From: Wocania ichthyoenteri Th78
Lineage (GTDB): Bacteria; Bacteroidota; Bacteroidia; Flavobacteriales; Flavobacteriaceae
Reading direction: 5' to 3'
DNA length: 64,000 nucleotides
Assembly (NCBI RefSeq): GCF_000789235.1
Contig: NZ_KN525716.1
Location: 898,071-962,070, forward strand
This document shows positions 6,948 through 15,222 of this stretch, one piece after another. How positions within the stretch are numbered: position 1 is the first letter of the stretch; the number at the start of each line of letters is the position of its first letter. The notes below the pieces were generated by a model. That model saw nothing but the letters and a program-made list of their open reading frames with translations. It made no database searches and was not told the DNA's origin. Both the position numbers and the translations under genes were made by a program.

Positions 6948-9236
6948 TTAATCTGTTTTAATAATTTTATATGTGCCTTGTTTACCAGTTTCACTCTCAA
7001 TCTTTACAAAATATATACCATTTGATAAACGGCTTAAATCTATTGTATTATTATTACTAACCTTATTTTTTAATAATTGTCCGTAAGTATTAAGAACCAA
7101 TATATTATTTAATTTCAGAGAATTAGGGTTAGATATTTTAATAATACCTGTACTTGGGTTTGGATATAAAACTATATTTTGTTTTATATAACCATCATCA
7201 ACAGACAGGTAAGCACTATATTTACTTAAAATATATTCAATAAGACTTTTACGCTGCATGTCATTAGAAACACTTTCAATTGCAAATGACAAATATTCTA
7301 CTCCACCTTGCGCAGTTGTAGAACTTACACCTGCAACTCCCGTTGAAGAAGAAATTCCACTGTAAGTAAAAATATTTACAGAGCCATTAATTGGCTTTAT
7401 TAAATCTGGATATCTAGCATCTAAAATATCATTTGGGTTTTGTACTAAATTATAACTAGCACTATTATTATCATTAACAATATAGTTTAATGGTGTTGGA
7501 TTGTCTGCAACATAATCTGCTTTTAAAACTGTATTATAAAATACTTTATCGGCAGCTGTAGATTGTGCTCCTCTGGCTAAATCCCAACCTAGTTCGTTTC
7601 CAGAAACTATAAATACTCCATCTGCATCTATAAAGTCTGAAACTTTAGTTTGTTCACTACTGCTAAAAGTTTCATCCGCGGTACTTTCATCTAACAACAT
7701 CCATATAACAAATTTAAAATCACTTAAATTCACAAGTCCGTTTAATACAGCATCATTAGTTGCAGACGAAAATGTATGCCCTAATTGTGTCATCGGATAG
7801 TCGTATTGCTCAATAGCATCAAAATTAGCATTTGAAGCTCTTCTTTCTACACCATCAATAATTAAAAATTGAGATATATATGAACTTGGTATGGCTGCAA
7901 CTACTTCAGATAAGTTAGATGAACCATTACTATTAATCGCTTCAACTTTAAAATAATAAACAACTCCTTCGGCTAAACCTGTTATTGGAATTGTTGTAGA
8001 TGCAGATTCTGTTACTTTACTAAAAGTTAAATTATCTGTACTTATATAAACACCATAGCTAGTTGCTGTATCCACAGAGCTAAAATGAATATCGACACTT
8101 GAACCGCCACTACGAATAGCGCTAAACGATTTAGGTATTGATGGCACACTATTACTAGATATATAACACGAATAACTTGCTACACTACTACGAATACTTG
8201 AAATTTGACTATATAAATTAGCCCCTGGACAAAGCGTAGCTGTACAGTTAGATGATGGATAATCATCTTTTCCTGTTCTGTGACCTGACAGATGATCTAT
8301 AGATCCTAAAGCTGTTACATTACTACTTGCTTCTATATCTATACCTTTATCTGTAGCTTCCCAAGCGATAAAATCTTTTAATGCTTGTATACCTGCAGAA
8401 GACGGCGTAGCCGTTTCATAATTCCCTATAAAACAAATCCCAGAAGATGTTCCATTCATACATGGTGAATGCGCTCCTCGCACTCTATCTCCTCTCCCTT
8501 CATAAATAACTCCATTTGGGTCAATAAGCCAGTTATAACCTATATCGTTCCAGCCATTTGTATTAACGTGAAAATCCCAATAACCACGAACAACGGCAGC
8601 ATAATCTGAACTAGAAGTATCAGATGCCGAATGATGCACTACAACATGTGTTGGACTTATGGTTGAAGGACTATTATTTTTTGGGCACGTACCATCTGGA
8701 CACCAATCTAATCTATCTTGAAAAACAGGTTGTAAACAGCTAGCAAAAACCCTACTTACTGTTGTTGGATTTGTGACAGCGTTTTTTGTACTCTCATAGG
8801 TATTTGTGAATTCTGGAAAAAACATTCTAAAAACAAATTTAGACTTAGCAGCCTTATCTGTTTTAAACTGAATACTTTCAAATGCACTTTCTAAATAAGC
8901 AGGTGCATAAACTTTTCTATCAAAAGTTTCTCCATCATGTGAATCATTAAATACAATCCATTTTCCCCATACATTATTATTTTTCACTCTATAATACACC
9001 GCATTACTAAATTCTAAATCCTTAGTATAAGCGCTTAACATAACAAAAGGAGACGTGTTATTATAACTAATTAAATGTGTTTTACTTTTAGTATTGCCTT
9101 TATTTCCATTTTCAATACTTGAAAACTGCAAGGGGATTTCAATGCTTTTATCTTGTGAGAAAGACACAAAAGTAAAAACAAAAAAAACAAATAACGAAAT
9201 GCGGCTAATTTTAAATGCTGAAGTATTTTTTTTCAT
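6948..9236 (-). CDS. Secreted N-acetylmuramoyl-L-alanine amidase with T9SS sorting domain
   Basis: 762-residue secreted protein. Residues 1-28 are a Sec signal peptide. A PGRP/amidase_2 domain spans about 190-345, with probable zinc ligands in VVVHHSASDT (about 200-202), SGHRTGKDD (319) and LCPG (336), plus RGAHSPCMNG; it should cleave the amide between N-acetylmuramate and L-Ala in peptidoglycan. A fibronectin type III domain follows (about 364-448), then a region opening FLIIDGVER of unassigned fold. The C-terminal 75 residues (LYPNPSTGIIKI ... GIYFVKI) are a T9SS type-A sorting domain, so it should cross the outer membrane. A repeat array lies upstream. It is convergent with the decayed gene. 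Confidence 0.92.
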   Translation of the reverse strand: MKKNTSAFKISRISLFVFFVFTFVSFSQDKSIEIPLQFSSIENGNKGNTKSKTHLISYNNTSPFVMLSAYTKDLEFSNAVYYRVKNNNVWGKWIVFNDSHDGETFDRKVYAPAYLESAFESIQFKTDKAAKSKFVFRMFFPEFTNTYESTKNAVTNPTTVSRVFASCLQPVFQDRLDWCPDGTCPKNNSPSTISPTHVVVHHSASDTSSSDYAAVVRGYWDFHVNTNGWNDIGYNWLIDPNGVIYEGRGDRVRGAHSPCMNGTSSGICFIGNYETATPSSAGIQALKDFIAWEATDKGIDIEASSNVTALGSIDHLSGHRTGKDDYPSSNCTATLCPGANLYSQISSIRSSVASYSCYISSNSVPSIPKSFSAIRSGGSSVDIHFSSVDTATSYGVYISTDNLTFSKVTESASTTIPITGLAEGVVYYFKVEAINSNGSSNLSEVVAAIPSSYISQFLIIDGVERRASNANFDAIEQYDYPMTQLGHTFSSATNDAVLNGLVNLSDFKFVIWMLLDESTADETFSSSEQTKVSDFIDADGVFIVSGNELGWDLARGAQSTAADKVFYNTVLKADYVADNPTPLNYIVNDNNSASYNLVQNPNDILDARYPDLIKPINGSVNIFTYSGISSSTGVAGVSSTTAQGGVEYLSFAIESVSNDMQRKSLIEYILSKYSAYLSVDDGYIKQNIVLYPNPSTGIIKISNPNSLKLNNILVLNTYGQLLKNKVSNNNTIDLSRLSNGIYFVKIESETGKQGTYKIIKTD

Positions 9237-9331
9237 AATTATGTTATTATTAAGTAAAACGAATACTAAAATTAATCTATTATATCAGATAAATTTATAA
9301 TAACAGTTGAAACGCAAATAAAAACGATAAA

Positions 9332-9404
9332 AAATGCAAAAAAAATGCAAAAAATACGGCAATACCAAGTCAAATACAGCAAATTAAGACAAAATACAGC
9401 AAAT
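9332..9404. repeat. Short repeats phased every 20 bp upstream of the amidase gene
   Basis: AAATACAGCAAAT occurs at 9372-9384 and 9392-9404. The related AAATACGGCAATA occurs at 9352-9364, and a weaker AAATGCAAA at 9332-9340. All start-to-start distances are exactly 20 bp. The array lies about 100-170 bp before the amidase start, between it and the next gene's stop. Confidence 0.7.
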
Positions 9405-9441
9405 AACCTGTTAATAATTTGCAAAAGTGTATTCAATAATA

Positions 9442-9996
9442 CTAATCCATCAATTTGCCTCTAAAAACACTAACTTTAGAATTAAACGGATTTCCAGAAG
9501 CACGACGAAGCATAACCACTTGCCCACAATGCCAAAGGGCATCTGCAATTGGACCGTTTATTATATTCCAAAACGGAAATCTATCGTTATCATATTTAGA
9601 AATATCATCTGATGCTCTTAAAATATTTGAGACTTTTTTAATATTCAACAAAGTCTGTTTTCTTTTTTCATTAAAAGACAATTCGTTAGCATCTTTTTTT
9701 CTTTCTTCGCTAGAAATAGAATTCAGAATAAAATTAGATAAACCAAAAATATGATCAATCGTTTCTGCACTTGTTCGTCCACTTTCACTGGGTTTATAAT
9801 TTAAGTCTTCTGGTCGTAATCCTTCAGTTGCCCAATAATACCTAAATCCTAAACCATCAACCATTCTAGCTGTAACAGTTCCTGCAGTATAAGTTTCTGG
9901 ATGTTCTGGAATTTCATAATACGGCAATTCCTCCTCACTTTGTGCCATAATTGTTGAAGTAAATACTATTAATAATATTAAAATTATTTTTTTCAT
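9442..9996 (-). CDS. Secreted DinB-superfamily protein
   Basis: 184 residues with a signal peptide (about 1-18, ending TIMAQS). The rest resembles the DinB/YfiT four-helix bundle, with RPEDLNYKPSESGRTSAETIDHIFGLSNFIL early and DALWHCGQVVMLRRASGNPFN near the end. Histidines in IDHIFGL and WHCGQ are positioned like two of the three metal ligands of the family. Members are metal-dependent thiol transferases or hydrolases, but many are uncharacterised, and an exported one is atypical because thiol cofactors are cytoplasmic. It lies 42 bp downstream of the M28 peptidase gene, so the two may share a transcript. Confidence 0.7.
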   Translation of the reverse strand: MKKIILILLIVFTSTIMAQSEEELPYYEIPEHPETYTAGTVTARMVDGLGFRYYWATEGLRPEDLNYKPSESGRTSAETIDHIFGLSNFILNSISSEERKKDANELSFNEKRKQTLLNIKKVSNILRASDDISKYDNDRFPFWNIINGPIADALWHCGQVVMLRRASGNPFNSKVSVFRGKLMD

Positions 9997-10037
9997 CTGT
10001 TAATGTTTATTGTTCTTTAGCTCACATATAATAAGTA

Positions 10038-11465
10038 CTAATTTTTTATTGCTTTTTGATTAGGAATAGGATTAACACCATATTTATCAAACAAATATAT
10101 TAGTGAAGTCATAGTTGCTGCCCCTAATTCTAACTCGCGTTTATTAACATGTTCAAATGTGTCATTACTAGCATGATGATGGTCAAAATAGCGTTGCGAA
10201 TCTGGGCGCAAACCAGCTAGCACCACAGCATCCGTTTTTAAAGGACCAATATCTGCGCCTCCATAACCTTTTTCAAAATAATGAATTAAATAAGGTTTAA
10301 ATAAAGGTTTCCAATTTAAGACTTGATTAAAATTGGCATCACTACAATCGAAACTAAAACCACGAGGTGTAAACCCGCCAGAGTCACTTTCAAGAGCAAA
10401 AACATGGTTTTCGCCTTTTTGTTTGGCAACTTCAGCATATTTGTTGCCACCACGTAATCCGTTTTCTTCATTCATAAATAACACGACTCTAATACTGCGC
10501 TTTGGTTTTATTCCAGATTCTTTAAGAAGCCTTAAAACATCCATAGACTGTACAACACCAGCACCATCGTCATGCGACCCATCACCTAAATCCCACGAAT
10601 CTAAATGCCCACCAACTATCATATACTCGCTAGGGAATTCACTACCAGTAATCTCGCCAATAACATTATACGATAACACATCTTTTAGTTGTTTACAGCT
10701 TTGCTTAAAATAAAAACTTATGGATTTATCTAGTTCCAGCATTGTACTTAACAATTCTGCATCGTTTGTACTAATTGCCGCAGAAGGAATTCGTTTTTCG
10801 TTAGGTAAATCGCCGTAACTCATAGCGCCTGTGTGCGGGTAATCGTCTAATCTTAAACTCATTGAGCGCACAATAACACCAACTGCTCCATATTTAGAGG
10901 CCTCAACTGCTCCAGAATAACGCTGATTTACACAACCACCATAGGCTTCAAATGTGCTAATCAATTCGGGTTGCATGGGTCTATTATAGAATACTATTTT
11001 TCCTTTAATTTTTTCTTCGCCCAAAGCTTTTAATTCTTCAAACGTTTTAACCTCAACAATATTTGCTTTTATACCTAGTGGGTTTGTTGCCACAGAACCG
11101 CCTAATGCACAAATATTAACGGTGGTAGTTTTTGCTGTTTCGAAACCTTTTGATTTTGTTTCTATATAAGCATATTCTTTTGCACCACGAACCCATTTTG
11201 GCACCATAACAGGTTGTAACCAAACTTTATCTAATCCTAGTTTCTCTAGTTCCTCTTTGGTATAAGCCACTGCTTTTTCGGCATTTAATGAGCCAGATAA
11301 CCTTCCTCCTATTTGGTTTGAAAGATGATTTAACCAATCGTAACTTTTACCATTTGTTAAAGATTGCGTATAAATTTCTCTTATAACTTGTTCATCAGTT
11401 TGTGAGTTGGATTGAATTGATAATAATATGGCTAAAATAAAAATGAATGGTCTTAAATGAATCAT
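10038..11465 (-). CDS. M28-family zinc metallopeptidase (carboxypeptidase Q-like)
   Basis: 475 residues with a signal peptide (1-22). A protease-associated (PA) insertion around 120-240 (IKGKIVFYNRP ... YGAVGVIVRS) precedes the M28 catalytic core. Metal and catalytic residues are visible: GGHLDSWD (His, catalytic Asp), DGSHDDGAG (bridging Asp), MNEENGLRG (Glu pair), ALESDSGG (Asp) and HHHASNDT (His). The architecture matches plasma glutamate carboxypeptidase-type enzymes that remove residues from dipeptides or small peptides. It is likely periplasmic or surface-exposed, supplying amino acids. The DinB-like gene follows on the same strand. Confidence 0.92.
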   Translation of the reverse strand: MIHLRPFIFILAILLSIQSNSQTDEQVIREIYTQSLTNGKSYDWLNHLSNQIGGRLSGSLNAEKAVAYTKEELEKLGLDKVWLQPVMVPKWVRGAKEYAYIETKSKGFETAKTTTVNICALGGSVATNPLGIKANIVEVKTFEELKALGEEKIKGKIVFYNRPMQPELISTFEAYGGCVNQRYSGAVEASKYGAVGVIVRSMSLRLDDYPHTGAMSYGDLPNEKRIPSAAISTNDAELLSTMLELDKSISFYFKQSCKQLKDVLSYNVIGEITGSEFPSEYMIVGGHLDSWDLGDGSHDDGAGVVQSMDVLRLLKESGIKPKRSIRVVLFMNEENGLRGGNKYAEVAKQKGENHVFALESDSGGFTPRGFSFDCSDANFNQVLNWKPLFKPYLIHYFEKGYGGADIGPLKTDAVVLAGLRPDSQRYFDHHHASNDTFEHVNKRELELGAATMTSLIYLFDKYGVNPIPNQKAIKN

Positions 11466-11579
11466 ATATATATTTTTGATTTAAATATACTATTTATTGA
11501 AAGTTGAGTGCTAACTTTAAACATAAATTTGTGTTAATTACATGCTGCAGGTGCGTTAACGATTGAACGGCATGTTTGA

Positions 11580-11609
11580 AATCCTTTTTGCTTTTTTCGC
11601 AAAAAGATT
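11580..11609. repeat. Imperfect palindrome in the ppk2-M28 intergenic space
   Basis: Arms AATCCTTTTTGC (11580-11591) and GCAAAAAGATT (11599-11609) pair with one bulged base around a 7-nt T-rich loop. It lies between the ppk2 stop and the M28 start, both minus strand, so it could act as a terminator. It also resembles a dispersed intergenic palindrome. Confidence 0.5.
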
Positions 11610-11644
11610 GAGTAGTGAAAGCGTGTTAAAAAGTCCAAAAACGA

Positions 11645-12523
11645 CTACTCGTTGTTTAACTGATTTATGTATTCATCTAAATTTGCTTTTACTTTATCGT
11701 CTAATTCTGGTTCTTGAATATCGGTGTATTTGCTTAAGGTATCGTACATGATTTTGGCAACAATATAGCGTGCTGTAGATTTATCGTTTGCTGGAATATT
11801 ATACCATGGCGCATGTGGCTTTGATGTTCTATTTATAGCATCTTCATAACAGTCTTGATATTTATCCCAAAGGGCTCGCTCTTTTAAATCGTCTGGAGAA
11901 AACTTCCAATGTTTTTCCTTTTTATTTAATCGACGGAGTAATCTGTTTTTTTGCTCGTCTTTTGAAAGATTCAAATAAAACTTAAATATAATGGTACCAT
12001 TTTCGGCTATGTGCTTTTCAAAATTATTGATTTGCTCAAATCGTTTATCCCAGAACTTATCATCGATATCGTCAATTGAGTTAACCGATGGAATCTTTTC
12101 ATTTAATATATAATTTGGGTGAACACGTGTTACTAACACGTTTTCGTAATGTGTCCTATTAAAAATAGCAAATTTACCGCGTTCGGGCAATGCGACGTAA
12201 TGGCGCCATAAATAATCGTGACCCAACTCCAAATCGGTTGGCACTTTAAAACTATGCGAAATAACGCCTCTTGCATTAAAATTTTTAAAAACCTCGCGTA
12301 TTAAACTATCTTTTCCAGAAGTGTCCATACCTTGTATGCACACTAAAACAGCATACTTATCGTGTGCATACATAGTATTTTGTAGCTTCCCAAGTTTTTT
12401 ACTTACAAATTGTAAGGCGTTTACTAAATCGTCTTTTGAAGCGTCTAAACGATAACTAGAAGGTTGCTCGCTTAATTTTATTTTTGATGTGATTTTAAAA
12501 TCGCTGGTATCAATAGTTTTCAA
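11645..12523 (-). CDS. Polyphosphate:nucleotide phosphotransferase, PPK2 family
   Basis: 292-residue P-loop kinase that uses polyphosphate to phosphorylate nucleoside mono- or diphosphates. The Walker A is GMDTSGKDSLIR near residue 65 and the Walker B-like block is IFNRTHYENVLVTRVHP near 128. The FNRxHYE signature and W-R-H motif (HDYLWRHYVALPERG) place it with PPK2 enzymes of the class III/I type, not the DRSWYNR type; the nucleotide preference cannot be settled by eye. It appears to be transcribed alone. Confidence 0.88.
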   Translation of the reverse strand: MKTIDTSDFKITSKIKLSEQPSSYRLDASKDDLVNALQFVSKKLGKLQNTMYAHDKYAVLVCIQGMDTSGKDSLIREVFKNFNARGVISHSFKVPTDLELGHDYLWRHYVALPERGKFAIFNRTHYENVLVTRVHPNYILNEKIPSVNSIDDIDDKFWDKRFEQINNFEKHIAENGTIIFKFYLNLSKDEQKNRLLRRLNKKEKHWKFSPDDLKERALWDKYQDCYEDAINRTSKPHAPWYNIPANDKSTARYIVAKIMYDTLSKYTDIQEPELDDKVKANLDEYINQLNNE

Positions 12524-12663
12524 AATGTATGGTATTTATTATCGTTTTTAAATATATAAAAATGAAAATCAATTTTCCCTTTATTGGCATTATTTGTTTC
12601 TATTATGTTTTTTATTTTAAACCCTAATAATTGCATTACTTCGTTTTACTAAAATTAAAAGAA

Positions 12664-13176
12664 ATGAATAAATCTGTAATTATACAAGGAAGCGCAAGAC
12701 CCAAAGGTGATACTAATACTATTGTAAATTATATGGCTTTAAAAGGTGGTTTTGATGTAATTGATTTATACTCGAAAAATATTGGACATTACGATTATGA
12801 ATACAAAAACACTAATGATGATTTTATTGAAATTATGACAAGCATTATTAAAAATTACGATACTATAATTTTTGCAACGCCAGTTTATTGGTACACCATG
12901 AGTGGTCATATAAAAGTATTTTTCGATCGAATTTCTGACTTAATAAGAATACATAAAGCCCTTGGCAGAAAACTACGTGGTAAAAATATAGCTATGATAA
13001 GTACTAGTAACAGCAATGATTTAGTTCGCGGTTTTAATATGCCATTTGTTGAATCTGCAAACTATTTAGGGATGAATTATTTAGGAGATATACATACTTG
13101 GGTTGAGAATAACTATATTCCAAATGAAGTTAAAAACATTATAAATGACTTTATTGAAAATAAGTTAAATACATAA
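12664..13176 (+). CDS. NAD(P)H-dependent oxidoreductase, flavodoxin-like fold
   Basis: 170 residues from the ATG at 12664, chosen over a TTG 33 bp upstream because the family begins at the first beta strand (KSVIIQGSARPKGDTN). The GSARPKGDTNT loop binds FMN phosphate, and TPVYWYTMSGHIKVFFDRI is the hallmark of FMN_red/NADPH-dependent reductases. It probably reduces quinones, azo or nitro compounds with NAD(P)H in the cytoplasm. The physiological substrate is not predictable. It appears monocistronic. Confidence 0.85.
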   Translation: MNKSVIIQGSARPKGDTNTIVNYMALKGGFDVIDLYSKNIGHYDYEYKNTNDDFIEIMTSIIKNYDTIIFATPVYWYTMSGHIKVFFDRISDLIRIHKALGRKLRGKNIAMISTSNSNDLVRGFNMPFVESANYLGMNYLGDIHTWVENNYIPNEVKNIINDFIENKLNT

Positions 13177-13253
13177 ATTCGACGAACGACACAGTTGTCC
13201 CCTTGGTTTTTAATATATTCGTCATACCCTACTTAATTTTAACCCCAAATTTT

Positions 13254-14018
13254 ATGAATAATTATTACTTCCTTTTATTTTTTGTAGCTACTTTAAACAT
13301 TAGCGGACAAACAGCCAATTGCGATGACGCCAACTCGTATCTTGTTAATGCATATTCGCATGTTAAGGATGCATATGACTCTAATAATATAAGCCATTTA
13401 AAATATTATGCTAACAGATCGTTGGAAGCTTTTAAGCTTTCGAAAAAAACATTAAAAGATTGTGGCTGCGAAACTGCATTAAACTTAGCTAACAAAAGTA
13501 TAGATTTACTTGCTAAGGTTGAAGGTACAGAAACTTTTGAAGATGGTCGTTTTTTTGTTAAACGCGCCAGAGACACAAGTAAAGAAAGTGTTATTGAAAT
13601 TGATAAATGCTCTTATTCTAATAGCTCTGATTCTAATAATTCTGATGTTGCTAAAACTAATAAAAGTACTGAGCTTTCCGATTTACAAAATGAACAATTA
13701 AAATTAAAACAACAGCAAGAGGCACTGAAGCTTAAAGAAAATCAAATAAAACAAAAATTAGCACAACAAGAAGAAAAAGCTTTGATGCTTAAAAAAGAAC
13801 AATTGGTAATTTCTTATAAAATGGCAATTACAGAAAACATTAAAACATACAACGATGCTTTAAAAATTTGTGATTGTAAACATAACATTTTAAAAGAAGT
13901 AGATTCATCAATCGACATATCAAAAAAAAGTATTGAAGCCATAAGAACTTATTATATAGACAATCTTAAAACACAAGCTTCAAATTATTTATCGCAACTT
14001 AATTTATGTAAAAAGTAG
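13254..14018 (+). CDS. Secreted coiled-coil protein of unknown function
   Basis: 254 residues from ATG 13254, preferred over an upstream TTG at 13203 because it directly precedes a signal peptide (MNNYYFLLFFVATLNISGQ). The mature part opens with a helical, cysteine-containing region (NCDDANSYL ... LKDCGCETALNLANKSID), then a Ser/Asn-rich linker, then a charged coiled coil of about 60 residues (NEQLKLKQQQEALKLKENQ ...). A second CDCKHN pair follows near the C-terminus. The paired Cys motifs suggest disulfides. No family is recognised. It is convergent with the regulator gene that follows. Confidence 0.65.
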   Translation: MNNYYFLLFFVATLNISGQTANCDDANSYLVNAYSHVKDAYDSNNISHLKYYANRSLEAFKLSKKTLKDCGCETALNLANKSIDLLAKVEGTETFEDGRFFVKRARDTSKESVIEIDKCSYSNSSDSNNSDVAKTNKSTELSDLQNEQLKLKQQQEALKLKENQIKQKLAQQEEKALMLKKEQLVISYKMAITENIKTYNDALKICDCKHNILKEVDSSIDISKKSIEAIRTYYIDNLKTQASNYLSQLNLCKK

Positions 14019-14022
14019 ATTT

Positions 14023-14048
14023 ATTAAAAGACCTATTTGGTTTTTAAT
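14023..14048. terminator. Hairpin between convergent genes
   Basis: ATTAAAAGACC and GGTTTTTAAT form an imperfect stem around TATTT, between the stops of the coiled-coil protein and the response regulator. It could terminate both. Confidence 0.4.
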
Positions 14049-14056
14049 AGTTCTGT

Positions 14057-15220
14057 TTATTTACTAGCAAACATCTTAACGTCACTTTCACTAACCTCAC
14101 TTCCACCAAGTATAATTAGGCGTTCTACAACATTTCGAAGTTCTCGAATATTTCCCGTCCAATCGTAATCTTGTAACAGATTGACAGCTTTATCAGAAAA
14201 TATTTTTTTGGCTGTACCTTGTTCACTAGCTATCTTATCAGAAAAATAATTAATAAGTAAAGGAATATCGTCTCGTCTTTCATTTAAAGCAGGTACTTGA
14301 ATTAAAATAACTGCTAGTCTGTGATACAAATCTTCTCTAAATCTCCCTTCTTTTATTTCCTTTTTTAAATCTTTATTGGTCGCTGCAACTACACGTACAT
14401 CAACTTTAATGTCTTTATCGCTACCAACGCGTTGAATACGACTTTCTTGTAATGCGCGTAATACTTTAGCTTGCGCAGAAAGACTCATATCTCCTATTTC
14501 ATCTAAAAAAATAGTACCACTATTTGCTGCTTCAAACTTTCCTGCTCGGTCTTTATTAGCACTTGTAAAAGCACCTTTTACGTGACCAAATAATTCACTT
14601 TCAATTAATTCGCTTGGTATGGCAGCACAATTAACTTCTATCATTGGTCCTTTTGAACGCTCACTTTTTTGATGCAACCAATGCGCAACTAATTCTTTTC
14701 CTGTTCCGTTTGGACCAGTAATAAGCACTCGAGCATCTGTTTGTGCTACTTTTTCAATAATATCTTTTATATGAGAAATGGCTTTACTTTCTCCTATCAT
14801 TTGAAAATTCTTGCTTACTTTCTTTTTAAGCAATTTGTTTTCAACCACAAGTTCTTTTCTATCTAAAGCATTTCTAACGGTATTAAGCAGCCTGTTTAAA
14901 TCTGGTGGTTTCGATATGTAATCAAAAGCCCCTAAACGCATGGTATTTACAGCTGTATCTAAATCGCCATGACCAGAAATCATAACCATTGGTATTTCTG
15001 GTTTAATTTTTTTTGTAGCTTCCAACACTTCAACACCATCCATTTTTGGCATTTTTATATCGCATAATACCAAATCGAAATCGTCGTTCTTTATTTTTTC
15101 AATGCCAACTAATCCATCTTCGGCTTCTTCAACTTGATAAGTGTCATTTTCTTCAGAAAGAATTTTTACTAAAACTCTTCTAATGGCTGCTTCATCTTCT
15201 ATTATTAATATTTTAGGCAT
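14057..15220 (-). CDS. Sigma-54-type response regulator lacking a DNA-binding domain
   Basis: 387 residues. An N-terminal receiver (1-120) has the acidic pocket IIEDE and phospho-acceptor Asp54 in LCDIKMPKMDG. A sigma-54-interaction AAA+ domain follows (about 140-375), with Walker A GPNGTGKE (169-176), Walker B TIFLDEIGD (236-244) and arginine-rich FREDLYHRLAV. The sigma-54 contact loop reads GAFTSA (216-221), not GAFTGA. The protein stops 12 residues after LRNVVERLIILGG, so the usual Fis-type HTH is missing; it may act from solution, like FlrC/FleT-type factors, or need a partner. No histidine kinase is adjacent. The stop is 2 bp from the next gene's end region, suggesting co-transcription with the upstream beta-barrel gene. 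Confidence 0.92.
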   Translation of the reverse strand: MPKILIIEDEAAIRRVLVKILSEENDTYQVEEAEDGLVGIEKIKNDDFDLVLCDIKMPKMDGVEVLEATKKIKPEIPMVMISGHGDLDTAVNTMRLGAFDYISKPPDLNRLLNTVRNALDRKELVVENKLLKKKVSKNFQMIGESKAISHIKDIIEKVAQTDARVLITGPNGTGKELVAHWLHQKSERSKGPMIEVNCAAIPSELIESELFGHVKGAFTSANKDRAGKFEAANSGTIFLDEIGDMSLSAQAKVLRALQESRIQRVGSDKDIKVDVRVVAATNKDLKKEIKEGRFREDLYHRLAVILIQVPALNERRDDIPLLINYFSDKIASEQGTAKKIFSDKAVNLLQDYDWTGNIRELRNVVERLIILGGSEVSESDVKMFASK

Positions 15221-15222
15221 AT

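Noticed and set aside
7841-7900. Amidase FLIIDGVER region called as a named domain
   Set aside because: It resembles an amidotransferase-like or ThuA-like fold but lacks motifs clear enough to name.
9312-9410. Repeat array considered as a CRISPR
   Set aside because: Units are only about 9-13 bp with 20-bp period and no uniform spacers; no cas genes in the window.
12631-12663. TTG start extending the flavodoxin-like reductase
   Set aside because: ATG at 12664 starts at the first conserved strand; the upstream residues do not fit the family.
13203-13253. TTG start extending the coiled-coil protein
   Set aside because: The ATG at 13254 gives a clean signal peptide.
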